The notes: generated by a model from the letters alone, not told the origin. Counted from the first letter of the stretch, positions 1-7,748 are shown. The stretch is DNA of 11,896 nucleotides from Alphaproteobacteria bacterium (GCA_024408895.1 JAKSUO010000026.1:1-11896); one strand, 5' to 3'. Numbers and translations are program-made.

Positions 1-9
1 TATAAAGCT

Positions 10-48
10 AAATAAAAAATCCCCAACTGTTTTTATAGCGGGGATTTT
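10..48 (-). terminator. Intrinsic terminator after rpoD
   Basis: A perfect 9-bp inverted repeat (AAAATCCCC at 16–24, GGGGATTTT at 40–48) encloses a 15-nt loop. Read on the minus strand it starts 17 nt past the rpoD stop codon, and its 3' arm runs into TTTTTTATTT, the U-rich tract expected of a Rho-independent terminator. On the plus strand the same stem is followed by only four T, so it would work less well for anything arriving from the left. It marks the likely end of the zinc-ribbon–yqeY–dnaG–rpoD transcription unit. Confidence 0.85.
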
Positions 49-65
49 AATGAAAAAAGATTTTT

Positions 66-2150
66 TTATGAATGATCCAAGAAAGAACGCAGCTTTTTGG
101 AGCGGCTAGGGTGCTTTAACTTACGCAACGCTTTCGCTTCAATTTGGCGAATACGCTCACGCGTAACGTTAAACTGTTTGCCAACTTCTTCCAACGTGTG
201 ATCAGTATTCATACTAATACCAAAACGCATACGCAAAACACGCTCTTCACGAGGAGTTAATGAGGACAATATCTTGGTGCAAGTTTCCTTTAAATTGGTA
301 TGAATAGCCATATCCAAAGGTTGCAACGCGCTCTCATCAGCAATAAAATCGCCTAAAGAAGAATCTTCCTCGTCACCAACCGGTGCTTCCAAACTTACCG
401 GCTCTTTGGCTATTTTCATAACCTTGCGAATTTTATCAAGAGGCATAGACAAACGTTTAGCCAATTCCTCCGGAACCGGCTCTCTCCCCATTTCGGACAA
501 CATTTGTCTTGAAGTGCGTACCAACTTGTTGATTGTCTCAATCATATGAACCGGTATGCGGATGGTGCGTGCCTGATCGGCAATGGAACGTGTTATGGCT
601 TGTCTAATCCACCATGTCGCATAGGTTGAAAACTTATAGCCGCGGCGATATTCAAATTTATCAACGGCTTTCATTAAACCGATATTGCCTTCTTGTATCA
701 AATCCAAAAATTGCATACCACGGTTAGTGTATTTTTTAGCAATAGAAATAACCAAGCGCAAGTTTGCCTCAATCATTTCTTTTTTAGCTCTTTCTGCCTC
801 ACGTTCGCCTTTCTTAATCGTTTCAACCATACGGCGATATTCGCTGATAGGTAAATCACATTCTTGCGCCATTTGCGCAACATTTTGACGAATTTCTTTT
901 ATTTCATCTTTGAACTTTGTTGTAAAGGAAATCCAATTTTTATTCTTTTTCTGAGACACTTTATCAAGCCAATTCGGATCAAGTTCCGATTTTTGATAAG
1001 TTTCCAAAAAATCTTCGCGTTTTATTTTGCATGAAATGGCATAACGCAACAATTTTCCTTCTTGTGACATTAAACGGTTATTCATATCGTTTAATTGTTC
1101 AACCAACTGTTTTACTTTGGAACTGTTCAAATGAATGGAACTCATCAATTCAATCAGTTCTTGCTTGAGCTTTAAATATTTTTTCTCGGTAGAAGGGATA
1201 ATTTTACGTCCCGACAGGATAAAGGCCATACGTTGGCTTTGGACTTTTTTCAAATTGTCATAATAGCCGGCAATTTTGGACAATGTATCCAAAACCGGCT
1301 GCAATAACATATTTTCCATTGCTGAAATAGATGTCGTTCCCGGTCCGATGCTGTCAGAATCTTCATCCTCGCTTTCGCCGCTATTTTCGCCATCTTCATC
1401 CATATTTTCTAATCCGTCATCATCGGATTCTTCAATTTCGTCTTCAACGTCGCTGCTTAAATCAATATCTGTTTCCAAATCATCATCAATTTCATCCAGA
1501 TTTTTTTCATTAAGCTCGTTTGTAACTTTTTCTAACTCATCTACGTTTGGCGTTTCATTATCATCATAAACCATTGCTTCGCTATCATCGCCATACATCA
1601 TTTCCAAATCAACAATATCGCGAAGCTGCAGAGTGCCGTTTTCCAACTGTTCTTTCCACTCGGCAATAGCTTTAATGGTCATAGGGCTTTCACACAGACC
1701 GCTGATCATAACAGTTTTACCGGCTTCTATACGTTTGGAGATAGCTATTTCGCCCTCACGGGATAAAAGCTCAACAAGCCCCATTTCTTTTAAGTACATA
1801 CGAACAGGGTCATCAGAATGTCCGACATCTTTACTGTCTATGTTTCCGACGTTTTCTTCATCTTCTGTATCATTTTCATAGTCGTATTCTTCGTTTTCTC
1901 CGTCTTCCTGATCCAATTCGGATTCGGAGGTAATATTTATCCCCATATCCGATATAGAAGACATAATATCCTCTATTTTTTCGGAAGAAAGTTTTTCTGC
2001 CGGCAGAACCTTGTTAAGTTCTTCCATTGTGATGTAGCCAAGTTTTTTGCCTTTTGCAATAAGGTATCTGACGGCCATAGCCGAAGAATCGGCAATCGCA
2101 TCATCAGCACCGTTGCCGCCATATAAATCCTGATTATTTTTATCTGCCAT
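66..2150 (-). CDS. rpoD: RNA polymerase sigma factor RpoD (sigma-70)
   Basis: This is the primary sigma factor, which directs core RNA polymerase to housekeeping promoters; 694 aa. Visible in order: region 1.1 (about 20–75, with [17 protein letters not shown] at 34–50); region 1.2 (113–145, [11 protein letters not shown]); a long non-conserved region (about 146–450) containing a very acidic stretch (201–268); regions 2.1–2.4 (about 456–535, with the [15 protein letters not shown] core at 507–521); region 3 (about 540–615); and region 4 (about 620–690, with the [17 protein letters not shown] helix-turn-helix at 662–678). I chose the ATG at 2148–2150 because AAAGGA sits 5 nt upstream. An in-frame ATG at 2196–2198 would add 16 residues, but it has no Shine-Dalgarno and lies at or before the predicted transcription start. 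It is the last gene of the minus-strand cluster, 89 nt behind dnaG, and probably has an additional promoter of its own in that gap. All functional regions look intact. Confidence 0.98.
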   Translation of the reverse strand: MADKNNQDLYGGNGADDAIADSSAMAVRYLIAKGKKLGYITMEELNKVLPAEKLSSEKIEDIMSSISDMGINITSESELDQEDGENEEYDYENDTEDEENVGNIDSKDVGHSDDPVRMYLKEMGLVELLSREGEIAISKRIEAGKTVMISGLCESPMTIKAIAEWKEQLENGTLQLRDIVDLEMMYGDDSEAMVYDDNETPNVDELEKVTNELNEKNLDEIDDDLETDIDLSSDVEDEIEESDDDGLENMDEDGENSGESEDEDSDSIGPGTTSISAMENMLLQPVLDTLSKIAGYYDNLKKVQSQRMAFILSGRKIIPSTEKKYLKLKQELIELMSSIHLNSSKVKQLVEQLNDMNNRLMSQEGKLLRYAISCKIKREDFLETYQKSELDPNWLDKVSQKKNKNWISFTTKFKDEIKEIRQNVAQMAQECDLPISEYRRMVETIKKGEREAERAKKEMIEANLRLVISIAKKYTNRGMQFLDLIQEGNIGLMKAVDKFEYRRGYKFSTYATWWIRQAITRSIADQARTIRIPVHMIETINKLVRTSRQMLSEMGREPVPEELAKRLSMPLDKIRKVMKIAKEPVSLEAPVGDEEDSSLGDFIADESALQPLDMAIHTNLKETCTKILSSLTPREERVLRMRFGISMNTDHTLEEVGKQFNVTRERIRQIEAKALRKLKHPSRSKKLRSFLDHS

Positions 2151-2155
2151 AACGT

Positions 2156-2161
2156 TCCTTT
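2156..2161 (-). promoter_or_regulatory. rpoD ribosome-binding site
   Basis: The minus strand reads AAAGGA, 5 nt before the ATG at 2148–2150. It decides the rpoD start against the in-frame upstream ATG at 2196–2198. The ACAAAG that overlaps this site (2158–2163) is also complementary to the 3' arm of the palindrome just upstream, so the site could be sequestered. Confidence 0.8.
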
Positions 2162-2170
2162 GTGTAATCG

Positions 2171-2189
2171 TACAAAGATAATCTTTGTA
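2171..2189. repeat. Perfect 19-bp palindrome in the rpoD leader
   Basis: TACAAAGAT and ATCTTTGTA (9 bp each) flank a single central base, with no mismatch. The element lies between the predicted rpoD transcription start (about 2193) and the rpoD ribosome-binding site (2156–2161). With a one-base centre it looks like a DNA operator for a dimeric regulator. As RNA it could also fold into a 7-bp stem with a 5-nt loop. No T-run follows it in either direction, so it is not a terminator. Which role applies cannot be told from the sequence. Confidence 0.6.
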
Positions 2190-2199
2190 AGCCCACATA

Positions 2200-2228
2200 T
2201 ATGTAATTAAATTTTACTGATTTGTCAA
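2200..2228 (-). promoter_or_regulatory. Candidate sigma-70 promoter for rpoD
   Basis: On the minus strand a consensus -35 box, TTGACA (2228–2223), is followed after 17 nt by TACATA (2205–2200), which matches three of six -10 positions. The predicted start near 2193 gives a leader of about 43 nt that contains the 19-bp palindrome. A private promoter for rpoD inside a dnaG–rpoD operon parallels the internal promoters known in the E. coli rpsU-dnaG-rpoD operon. Location and the perfect -35 are seen in the sequence; activity is inferred. Confidence 0.5.
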
Positions 2229-2239
2229 TAAGCGATATG

Positions 2240-4066
2240 TTATATTTTTTCATTTTTTTGTAGCAATTTATTCCGTTCTTCAAGCAGTTGTTGATAACGT
2301 ACATACACATCGTCGGAATTTTTTGAGGTATTTTTCATTAAAGTAATACATTCTTTTATATCACTATTTATTTGTTTTAATTGAATTTCTGTTAAACAAT
2401 CATCTAATTCTTCCTGCACATCAATAAGTGAAGTATGCTGCATTTTATACATGGTCAATTCCCACAAGTTTTCAACTGCCGAAGCATAATTCAACTTGAT
2501 TTTTTCCAACAAAATATCGCTGTCGCCGGCTTCACCGTTTTGATTACATTCCAATATCTCAGACATTATTTTTGTAGTGATACCGTTCTCAATTTCAAAA
2601 GAGGTTAATTTTTCCTCGTAACGATTAATCAAGTCCGGATATAATAACATTCCGGCTACGATTTTGCGCAGTTCTAAATCCGTCAACGGCGGTTTTTTTA
2701 CCAAATTTCCCGATTTATTGATTGTTCTTTGAACTGATAACTGACGTTTTTTATCAGTTTTATCTTCTTTTTTATCTTGCTTAAAGGCCGCACCTTTACC
2801 AAAAGTATAATAAATGCGCTGTTTCATTTCCTGTATATAATAAGCGCGAATCTTATCGTCTTTGATTTTACTGACTTCTTCAAAGGTTTCTTTCTCAATC
2901 AAGGCCTTTTGTTCCGGTGTTTGAGTATCTTTGTTCATTTTACATTTGTGCCACAGTATATCCACAAGCGGTTTGGAACGCTGCAAATATTGCTCAAAAA
3001 CTTGCGGACCCAATGTGTGCAACAGTTCATCAGGATCTTTTTTCTCTTTTAAAAAGATATAATTTACAGAATATCCGGCACGCAATATAGGCAAAACCCG
3101 ATCAATTGAACGGATGGCTGCCCGAATTCCGGCACTGTCGCCGTCAAAACACAATATCGGATTATTGCAAACTTTCCATGCTTCAATAATTTGTTCTTCA
3201 GTTAAAGCCGTTCCCAACGGCGCTACGGCATATTGAAAATTAAAACTATCTAACGCGATAACATCCATATAGCCTTCACAAATAATCAAACGCTTGTTTT
3301 GATATGCTGCATCACGGGCATGGTGCATATTATACAAAATGCGCCGTTTGTTAAAAATAGGCGTTTCCGGAGAATTGAGATATTTCGGTTGTCCATCATC
3401 CATAATGCGCCCGCCAAAGGCAATGACATTTCCTTGTTTATCTGTAATAGGTATCATAACGCGATTTCTAAAAAAATCATGCGGCGATTTTGTTTTATCT
3501 TCCGGCACGGCTATCAACCCTAATTCTGTCATATCTTCATCGGAAATGCCTTTAGAAGAAAGCCAAGCTTTCAAAGCATTGTTTGAAGGCGCGTAACCTA
3601 AACGAAATTTGGTAATAGTATCTTCAGATAGGCCGCGTTTGTTTCTCAAATAACTAAGGCCGGTAGAGCCAACTGGCATACGCAGATTTTTTTCAAAAAA
3701 CAAAGCCGCCATATTCATAATTTCATATAATGATTTTCTTCTTATGCCGGCTTCTTGGTTTTCCGGTGACAACGCCGGCAACTCCATACCGACACGCGCT
3801 GCCAACTTTTTAACGGCTTCAATAAAAGGCAACCCCTCAGAATCCATTAAAAACTTAACAATATCACCATGCGCTCCGCAACCGAAACAGTGATAAAAAC
3901 CCTTGGAATCGTTAATGGTAAAAGACGGCGTTTTTTCATTATGAAAAGGGCATAATCCGGTATATTCACGGCCGCGTTTGGTTAATTTAACCTTTTCGCC
4001 GACAATTTCAGAAATACTTATCCGGCTTGTTAATTCATCTAAAAATTTTTTAAAATCGTCCGTCAT
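2240..4066 (-). CDS. dnaG: DNA primase DnaG
   Basis: This primase makes the short RNA primers for replication-fork synthesis and works with the DnaB helicase; 608 aa, the usual length. The N-terminal CHC2 zinc-binding domain is visible with C39, H42, C60 and C63 (CPFH … CFGC). The TOPRIM catalytic domain carries CEGYMD at 263–268 (E264) and FDGDSAG at 307–313 (D308, D310), followed by KKDPDE at 342–347. These are the expected metal-binding residues. A lysine-rich linker (about 424–458) leads to the C-terminal DnaB-binding domain (about 461–608). The ATG lies 9 nt after the yqeY stop codon and has no strong Shine-Dalgarno (AACTGATAA precedes it), so translation is probably coupled to yqeY. It sits between yqeY and rpoD. 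Nothing is truncated or unusual. Confidence 0.97.
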   Translation of the reverse strand: MTDDFKKFLDELTSRISISEIVGEKVKLTKRGREYTGLCPFHNEKTPSFTINDSKGFYHCFGCGAHGDIVKFLMDSEGLPFIEAVKKLAARVGMELPALSPENQEAGIRRKSLYEIMNMAALFFEKNLRMPVGSTGLSYLRNKRGLSEDTITKFRLGYAPSNNALKAWLSSKGISDEDMTELGLIAVPEDKTKSPHDFFRNRVMIPITDKQGNVIAFGGRIMDDGQPKYLNSPETPIFNKRRILYNMHHARDAAYQNKRLIICEGYMDVIALDSFNFQYAVAPLGTALTEEQIIEAWKVCNNPILCFDGDSAGIRAAIRSIDRVLPILRAGYSVNYIFLKEKKDPDELLHTLGPQVFEQYLQRSKPLVDILWHKCKMNKDTQTPEQKALIEKETFEEVSKIKDDKIRAYYIQEMKQRIYYTFGKGAAFKQDKKEDKTDKKRQLSVQRTINKSGNLVKKPPLTDLELRKIVAGMLLYPDLINRYEEKLTSFEIENGITTKIMSEILECNQNGEAGDSDILLEKIKLNYASAVENLWELTMYKMQHTSLIDVQEELDDCLTEIQLKQINSDIKECITLMKNTSKNSDDVYVRYQQLLEERNKLLQKNEKI

Positions 4067-4075
4067 TTATCAGTT

Positions 4076-4528
4076 TTAAGATAGCAATTTTTTAATTACA
4101 CCCGATGCCGCACCGAAATCCAGTTGTCCGGCGTATTGAGCTTTCAAAGTTCCCATAATTTTACCCATATCTTTTATACTTGTTGCGCCGGTTTGTTCAA
4201 TCAACGATTTGATTAATGTTTCAACTTCTTGTGCGCTCATTTGTTTTGGCAAAAAGCGATTAATCACATCAATTTCTGATTGTTCTTTAGCAGCCAAATC
4301 CGGACGGTTACTTTGCGTATAAATTTTTATAGATTCGTTGCGTTGCTTAATCATTGATTGCATCATAGCCAACAATTCGGCATCGGTTGCCTTTTCTTGC
4401 CCTTTGCCACGGGCTTCCACATCTTTTTCTTTTTGACCTGCAATAATCAGCCGGACAGCGCTTACTGTTTGTGTATCTCTGCTTTTCATTGCTTCTTTTA
4501 AGCTGTTTTGTAATTCATCTCTTAACAT
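4076..4528 (-). CDS. yqeY: GatB/YqeY domain-containing protein
   Basis: A 150-aa cytoplasmic protein matching the stand-alone YqeY family, which shares its helical fold with the tRNA-binding C-terminal tail of GatB in the tRNA-dependent amidotransferase. Family features seen: an N-terminal LRDELQNSLKEAMKSRD (2–18), EKDVEARGKG (34–43), the helix QRNESIKIYTQSNRPDL (62–78), FLPKQMS (92–98) and the C-terminal DMGKIMGTLKAQYAG (120–134) followed by a helical end. The start is fixed by AGGAGA 5 nt upstream. In the minus cluster it precedes dnaG and rpoD, an arrangement common in Alphaproteobacteria. Its exact function is not established; tRNA binding is inferred from the GatB relationship. The gatCA genes lie in the same window but in the opposite operon. 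Confidence 0.93.
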   Translation of the reverse strand: MLRDELQNSLKEAMKSRDTQTVSAVRLIIAGQKEKDVEARGKGQEKATDAELLAMMQSMIKQRNESIKIYTQSNRPDLAAKEQSEIDVINRFLPKQMSAQEVETLIKSLIEQTGATSIKDMGKIMGTLKAQYAGQLDFGAASGVIKKLLS

Positions 4529-4544
4529 TTTTATCTCCTGATTT

Positions 4545-5408
4545 TTAGAATTTATCTAAATCTTTATCCATACCGAAGGAAAAGCTCTTTCTTTGTTTTT
4601 TTGCTTTTTGGGCTTTCTTTTCTTCCTCTAAGGCTTTTTCTATTTTCAGCTTTTCATAATACTCTTTATCAAAAGTCAGACTGAGTTTTTTACCGAGTGT
4701 TGTTTTGTTATGAAACAAAATGTGAAACATCGCGGTAAAATCCGAACCAAGACGCTTTAAAGTTAAAATTTGCAGTTTTTCGCCTTCTTTCACGCCATCT
4801 GTATTAACCATAGTCGCTTTAATCGGAAGTATCTGTGAACTCACTTTGCCGGTGTTGCGGATAATTCCACTCACTTCCACATAATATTTGCCGTTTTTAT
4901 CCAAATCGCGAATTTTAACATTTTCAAATTTAAGATCACGACCGGCATAAATACTTTCTAAATCAATTTTATCATAAAAATCTTCAAGTTTTGGTATTAT
5001 GCCGACAATTTCATAACGATTACGATAACCGATATATATTGTGAAAATAAAAATAAATGACAGAATACTGCAAATAGTCATAGTCGGAGAGAAGAAAACC
5101 TGTAATTTCCGCCACAAGCGTCCGCCAAATCCGCCTTGATCGGCTTGATAATTACTAAACAGGCCTTTTGTATCTTGCGACAAGCGTTCAAACAAAGCAT
5201 TAAGATCTTCCGCATTTTCCTCAAAAGCATCTGCGGGACGCACAATTTGTGATTTAACCATATTTTCCGGCTCAATATCCTTAACATCTTTCGGATAAAC
5301 CGTCCACACATGACCACACTGAGAACACCTGAATTTTTTACCGTCAAAAGGTATGTAATTGTTCAGCAAATTATATACAGAATTACATTTCGGACAACTT
5401 ATTAACAT
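4545..5408 (-). CDS. MJ0042 zinc-ribbon / DUF3426-like membrane protein
   Basis: A 287-aa protein with an N-terminal MJ0042-type zinc ribbon (C5-x2-C8 … C28-x2-C31, with GHVW after the last cysteine). An acidic linker follows (about 41–90), then one hydrophobic membrane segment (about 109–127) and a beta-rich DUF3426-like domain (about 155–247, including the VSGIIRNTGK motif at 179–188). It ends in a charged, probably coiled, lysine-rich tail (about 250–274). The expected topology is a cytoplasmic zinc ribbon and a periplasmic DUF3426 domain. The ATG at 5406–5408 is preferred because GAGAGG sits 5 nt upstream; a GTG at 5427–5429 would start inside the predicted promoter. The gene opens the yqeY–dnaG–rpoD cluster and diverges from ftsEX. 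Its function is unknown. The zinc ribbon suggests protein or nucleic-acid binding, but no partner can be named. Confidence 0.85.
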   Translation of the reverse strand: MLISCPKCNSVYNLLNNYIPFDGKKFRCSQCGHVWTVYPKDVKDIEPENMVKSQIVRPADAFEENAEDLNALFERLSQDTKGLFSNYQADQGGFGGRLWRKLQVFFSPTMTICSILSFIFIFTIYIGYRNRYEIVGIIPKLEDFYDKIDLESIYAGRDLKFENVKIRDLDKNGKYYVEVSGIIRNTGKVSSQILPIKATMVNTDGVKEGEKLQILTLKRLGSDFTAMFHILFHNKTTLGKKLSLTFDKEYYEKLKIEKALEEEKKAQKAKKQRKSFSFGMDKDLDKF

Positions 5409-5413
5409 ATTAA

Positions 5414-5419
5414 CCTCTC
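5414..5419 (-). promoter_or_regulatory. Ribosome-binding site of the zinc-ribbon gene
   Basis: The minus strand reads GAGAGG, 5 nt before the ATG at 5406–5408. This supports that start over the in-frame GTG at 5427–5429. Confidence 0.7.
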
Positions 5420-5427
5420 TTTTTTTC

Positions 5428-5455
5428 ACTATATTCTAAAAATATGCAGATGCAA
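5428..5455 (-). promoter_or_regulatory. Candidate promoter of the minus-strand cluster
   Basis: On the minus strand TTGCAT (5455–5450) and TATAGT (5433–5428) are separated by 16 nt, a reasonable sigma-70-type pair. Transcription would start near 5421, leaving a leader of about 13 nt that just includes the GAGAGG ribosome-binding site. The match is imperfect, so this is a candidate only. Confidence 0.4.
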
Positions 5456-5511
5456 TGAAAAAAAATATTTTATTAAAAAGATATTTGTTATATATTTATT
5501 CAACAACAGCC

Positions 5512-5520
5512 AAAGGAGGG
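5512..5520 (+). promoter_or_regulatory. Strong ftsE ribosome-binding site
   Basis: AAAGGAGGG, nearly the full anti-Shine-Dalgarno complement, ends 3 nt before the ATG at 5524–5526. It places the ftsE start there and not at the in-frame ATG at 5455, which has no purine-rich site and would add 23 unlike residues. Confidence 0.85.
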
Positions 5521-5523
5521 GTT

Positions 5524-6228
5524 ATGACAAACATATCGGAAAGTATTGCGCAACCTATAATAGAATTGCAAAACGTTTCCGTCGGCTATGATGATAATGA
5601 TGTTTTGGAAAATATTCATATATCGTTGGCCGCCGGCTCATTCACGTTTGTAACCGGCAAAAGCGGCGCCGGAAAAACAACTTTACTCAGTATGTTATAT
5701 TTGATGAAAAAGCCGAGTAAAGGAATTTTGAATGTTTTTGGAAAAAATATTAATTTTTCAAACCGCGAAAGTTTAGCACAAATGCGGCAACGGATTGGTG
5801 TGGTGTTCCAAGATTTCCGTTTATTGGAAAATATGACGGTCTATGATAATATTGCTTTACCGTTGCGTGTGCGTGGAATGAATGAAAAAGATATACACAA
5901 AAGAGTAACGGAACTACTTAAATGGATTGAATTACATAAAAGCATATACCGTGTGTGCAACACGCTCTCCGGCGGTGAAAAGCAACGCGTTGCCATTGCC
6001 CGAGCTGTAATTAATCGTCCGGATATTCTATTTGCCGATGAGCCTACCGGTAGTATTGATTCTGAAATTGCCGAGAAATTAATGCGCCTGTTTATAGAGC
6101 TTAACAGAGTGGGGACAACTATTATTATTGCCACCCATAATGAGCAATTAACTTCAAAATATAACTATCAACGTATTGATTTGTCCGCTGGTACGGCAAA
6201 GCTGTATCCGGCATTGCAACACATTTAA
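5524..6228 (+). CDS. ftsE: Cell division ATP-binding protein FtsE
   Basis: This is the ATPase subunit of the FtsEX complex, which uses ATP hydrolysis at the division site to control peptidoglycan hydrolases through FtsX; 234 aa, near the family's usual size. Visible motifs are Walker A GKSGAGKT (45–52, K51), the Q-loop in VFQDFRLL (Q96), the ABC signature LSGGEKQR (148–155), Walker [10 protein letters not shown] (168–176, catalytic E173), the D-loop SIDS (177–180) and the switch histidine in ATHNEQL (H205). The DFRLL sequence after the Q-loop is typical of FtsE and helps separate it from LolD-type ATPases, and ftsX directly downstream confirms the call. It is the first gene of the plus-strand cluster. 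Confidence 0.95.
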   Translation: MTNISESIAQPIIELQNVSVGYDDNDVLENIHISLAAGSFTFVTGKSGAGKTTLLSMLYLMKKPSKGILNVFGKNINFSNRESLAQMRQRIGVVFQDFRLLENMTVYDNIALPLRVRGMNEKDIHKRVTELLKWIELHKSIYRVCNTLSGGEKQRVAIARAVINRPDILFADEPTGSIDSEIAEKLMRLFIELNRVGTTIIIATHNEQLTSKYNYQRIDLSAGTAKLYPALQHI

Positions 6229-6240
6229 CGGAGAAAATAA

Positions 6241-7149
6241 ATGATAAGAGAACTTTCTCGCAAAAACGAAATTCCGACCGAGGATGAAGACACATCCGTA
6301 TTTATGTATGTGTTGACTTCTATCTATATGTATCTGTTTGTCATAATCTTTGCGATTGTAATGGCTATAAGTTCTATGGCCTCAAATTGGGAAAAAGATA
6401 TTTTAGGGGCAATTACCGTGCAAGTTATACCGGTGGAAGATGAAAACAAACACATAGATACTCAAAAAACACAAGAACAGCTTAATAAAGTTTTGCAATA
6501 TATGGAAAACATCAGCGGTGTTAAGAGTGTGAATGCTCTTGACGGGCAGACTATTGAAAGATTAATGCGTCCGTGGTTGGGTTCTAAGGTGGATATATCG
6601 TCATTACCGATTCCTCATTTGTTGGATGTTCATTTATATCCGGATGCTGAAATCAATTATGATGAAATCACGCTTGGTCTTCGGAAGGTAACTCCGAATG
6701 CGTCTATTGACAATCACAGACTATGGCTCAGCAAACTGATTAAATTTGCTTCATCATTGAAAACTTTAGCTCTGTCTGTTTTGGCTATGGTGATTGCCAT
6801 TGGGGCGTTTTCCATTTATTATTCGGCGCGGACAAGCCTGAATATTAATATGAATTCCATTGAAATATTTCATATTATCGGGGCGCGCGATCAATATATA
6901 GCCAAGCAATATGCGCGCAGTTACGGAAAAATAGGCTTTTTTGCCGGAGTTATCGGTTTATTGGCGGCCATTCCGTGCATTATTTTAGTTGGCAAATACG
7001 GCATATCAACCGGAAGCGGCTTATTGAACGGTGCAAGCTTATCTCAAATAGACTGGTTTTTAATGATGATGTCGCCGTTGTTTTCTTTGTTTTATGCTTC
7101 AATGATGGCATATTTAACAGTTAAAAAATCGTTGGAAAGAATGTGCTGA
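6241..7149 (+). CDS. ftsX: Cell division protein FtsX (permease-like)
   Basis: This is the membrane partner of FtsE; 302 aa. Four membrane segments are visible: TM1 (about 21–46), TM2 (172–194), TM3 (229–251) and TM4 (271–293). A periplasmic domain of about 125 residues lies between TM1 and TM2, the part that normally contacts hydrolase activators. The FtsX-type coupling motif EIFHIIGARDQYIAKQYAR (208–226) lies between TM2 and TM3, where FtsE would dock. GGAGA sits 6 nt before the ATG, and the ftsE stop codon is 12 nt upstream. The stop codon overlaps the ydcF start by one base (TGATG). The periplasmic loop is poorly conserved in the family, so the activator it recruits cannot be named. Confidence 0.93.
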   Translation: MIRELSRKNEIPTEDEDTSVFMYVLTSIYMYLFVIIFAIVMAISSMASNWEKDILGAITVQVIPVEDENKHIDTQKTQEQLNKVLQYMENISGVKSVNALDGQTIERLMRPWLGSKVDISSLPIPHLLDVHLYPDAEINYDEITLGLRKVTPNASIDNHRLWLSKLIKFASSLKTLALSVLAMVIAIGAFSIYYSARTSLNINMNSIEIFHIIGARDQYIAKQYARSYGKIGFFAGVIGLLAAIPCIILVGKYGISTGSGLLNGASLSQIDWFLMMMSPLFSLFYASMMAYLTVKKSLERMC

Positions 7150-7733
7150 TGTTGTTTGCGAAAAAAAGATTAATTATTTTACTTATTCTAGTGAACTGTC
7201 TGTTAGTATGTTGGTTGGCCGGTCTGATTTGGTTTGGTCTTTACATCGGTGATTTGCCGGTGGATAGAGAAAAAAACACCGATGCCATTGTTGTCTTAAC
7301 CGGTGGCCGCCATCGTATCACAGAAGGCATTAATCTTTTAAATCAAAAACGCGCGCCGATTTTATTTATTTCCGGCGTTTTGCACAATATTACAATCGGC
7401 GATTTGGAACAAAAATTAAGTATATATGCCAATGATGAAAGCCAGATTGTACTCGGGTATAAAGCAACAAATACCATTGAAAATGCTTCGGAAATTGCTG
7501 AGTGGATTAAGCAAAATGATATTAAATCCGTAAGACTCGTTACATCCAATTATCACATTCCGAGAAGTATTGCCGAATTAGAGGCTTATCATTTACCTAT
7601 ACAAATTGTTATCCATCCGGTTTATTCCGAATACGTTAAAAAAAATTGGTGGAAACATTGGGGGTCATTTAAACTGATTGCAACCGAATACAATAAATTT
7701 TTGTTTGTTACGATTCGCAATTTATTTCATTAA
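7149..7733 (+). CDS. YdcF/SanA-like DUF218 membrane protein
   Basis: A 194-aa protein with an N-terminal membrane anchor (about 8–33) and a DUF218 domain (about 45–185). DUF218 motifs seen are DAIVVLTGG (45–53), the SGVLHN turn (75–80), a TNTIENA segment (107–113) and VTSNYHIPRS (131–140). The family includes YdcF and SanA of E. coli; members are linked to envelope integrity, and no reaction is firmly established. I start at the ATG at 7149–7151, which overlaps the ftsX stop as TGATG and has GGAAAGA ending 8 nt upstream. A GTG at 7143 would add two residues but sits too close to that site. Placement between ftsX and plsC recurs in Alphaproteobacteria and suggests an envelope role, which remains inference. 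Confidence 0.85.
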   Translation: MLFAKKRLIILLILVNCLLVCWLAGLIWFGLYIGDLPVDREKNTDAIVVLTGGRHRITEGINLLNQKRAPILFISGVLHNITIGDLEQKLSIYANDESQIVLGYKATNTIENASEIAEWIKQNDIKSVRLVTSNYHIPRSIAELEAYHLPIQIVIHPVYSEYVKKNWWKHWGSFKLIATEYNKFLFVTIRNLFH

Positions 7734-7748
7734 TACGGGAGAACTAAT

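Larger units (their letters stand above)
5409..5523. promoter_or_regulatory. Divergent intergenic region with putative promoters
   Basis: This 115-bp, very AT-rich stretch separates the minus-strand zinc-ribbon–yqeY–dnaG–rpoD cluster from the plus-strand ftsEX cluster, so it must hold promoters for both. On the plus side the best -10 is TATATT at 5491–5496, but the matching -35 (TTTATT at 5469–5474, 16-nt spacer) is weak, so the ftsE promoter is not well defined. I see no terminator, riboswitch-like fold or strong palindrome here. Confidence 0.45.

Noticed and set aside
1276..1569. Plus-strand serine-rich open frame opposite rpoD
   Set aside because: It is the mirror of the acidic GAT/GAA-rich insert of rpoD: low-complexity serine runs, no ribosome-binding site and no recognisable domain.
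2151..2198. N-terminal extension of RpoD from the in-frame ATG at 2196–2198
   Set aside because: No Shine-Dalgarno precedes it, the added 16 residues do not resemble sigma region 1.1, and it overlaps the predicted promoter and palindrome; the ATG at 2148 has a good AAAGGA site.
5078..5347. Minus-strand 89-aa open frame overlapping the zinc-ribbon gene
   Set aside because: It is out of frame with a well-supported gene, with an arginine/leucine-rich shadow composition and no ribosome-binding site.
5409..5429. Extension of the zinc-ribbon protein from the GTG at 5427–5429
   Set aside because: It would begin within the predicted -10 box and has no ribosome-binding site; the MJ0042 ribbon normally begins almost at the N-terminus, as with the ATG at 5408.
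5461..5500. AAAATATTTT-type palindromes upstream of ftsE
   Set aside because: Short A/T-only palindromes are expected by chance in DNA this AT-rich and show no spacing or flanking pattern suggesting an operator.
5455..5523. N-terminal extension of FtsE from the ATG at 5455
   Set aside because: No ribosome-binding site; the added lysine/tyrosine-rich residues are translated AT-rich promoter DNA, and AAAGGAGGG directly precedes the ATG at 5524.
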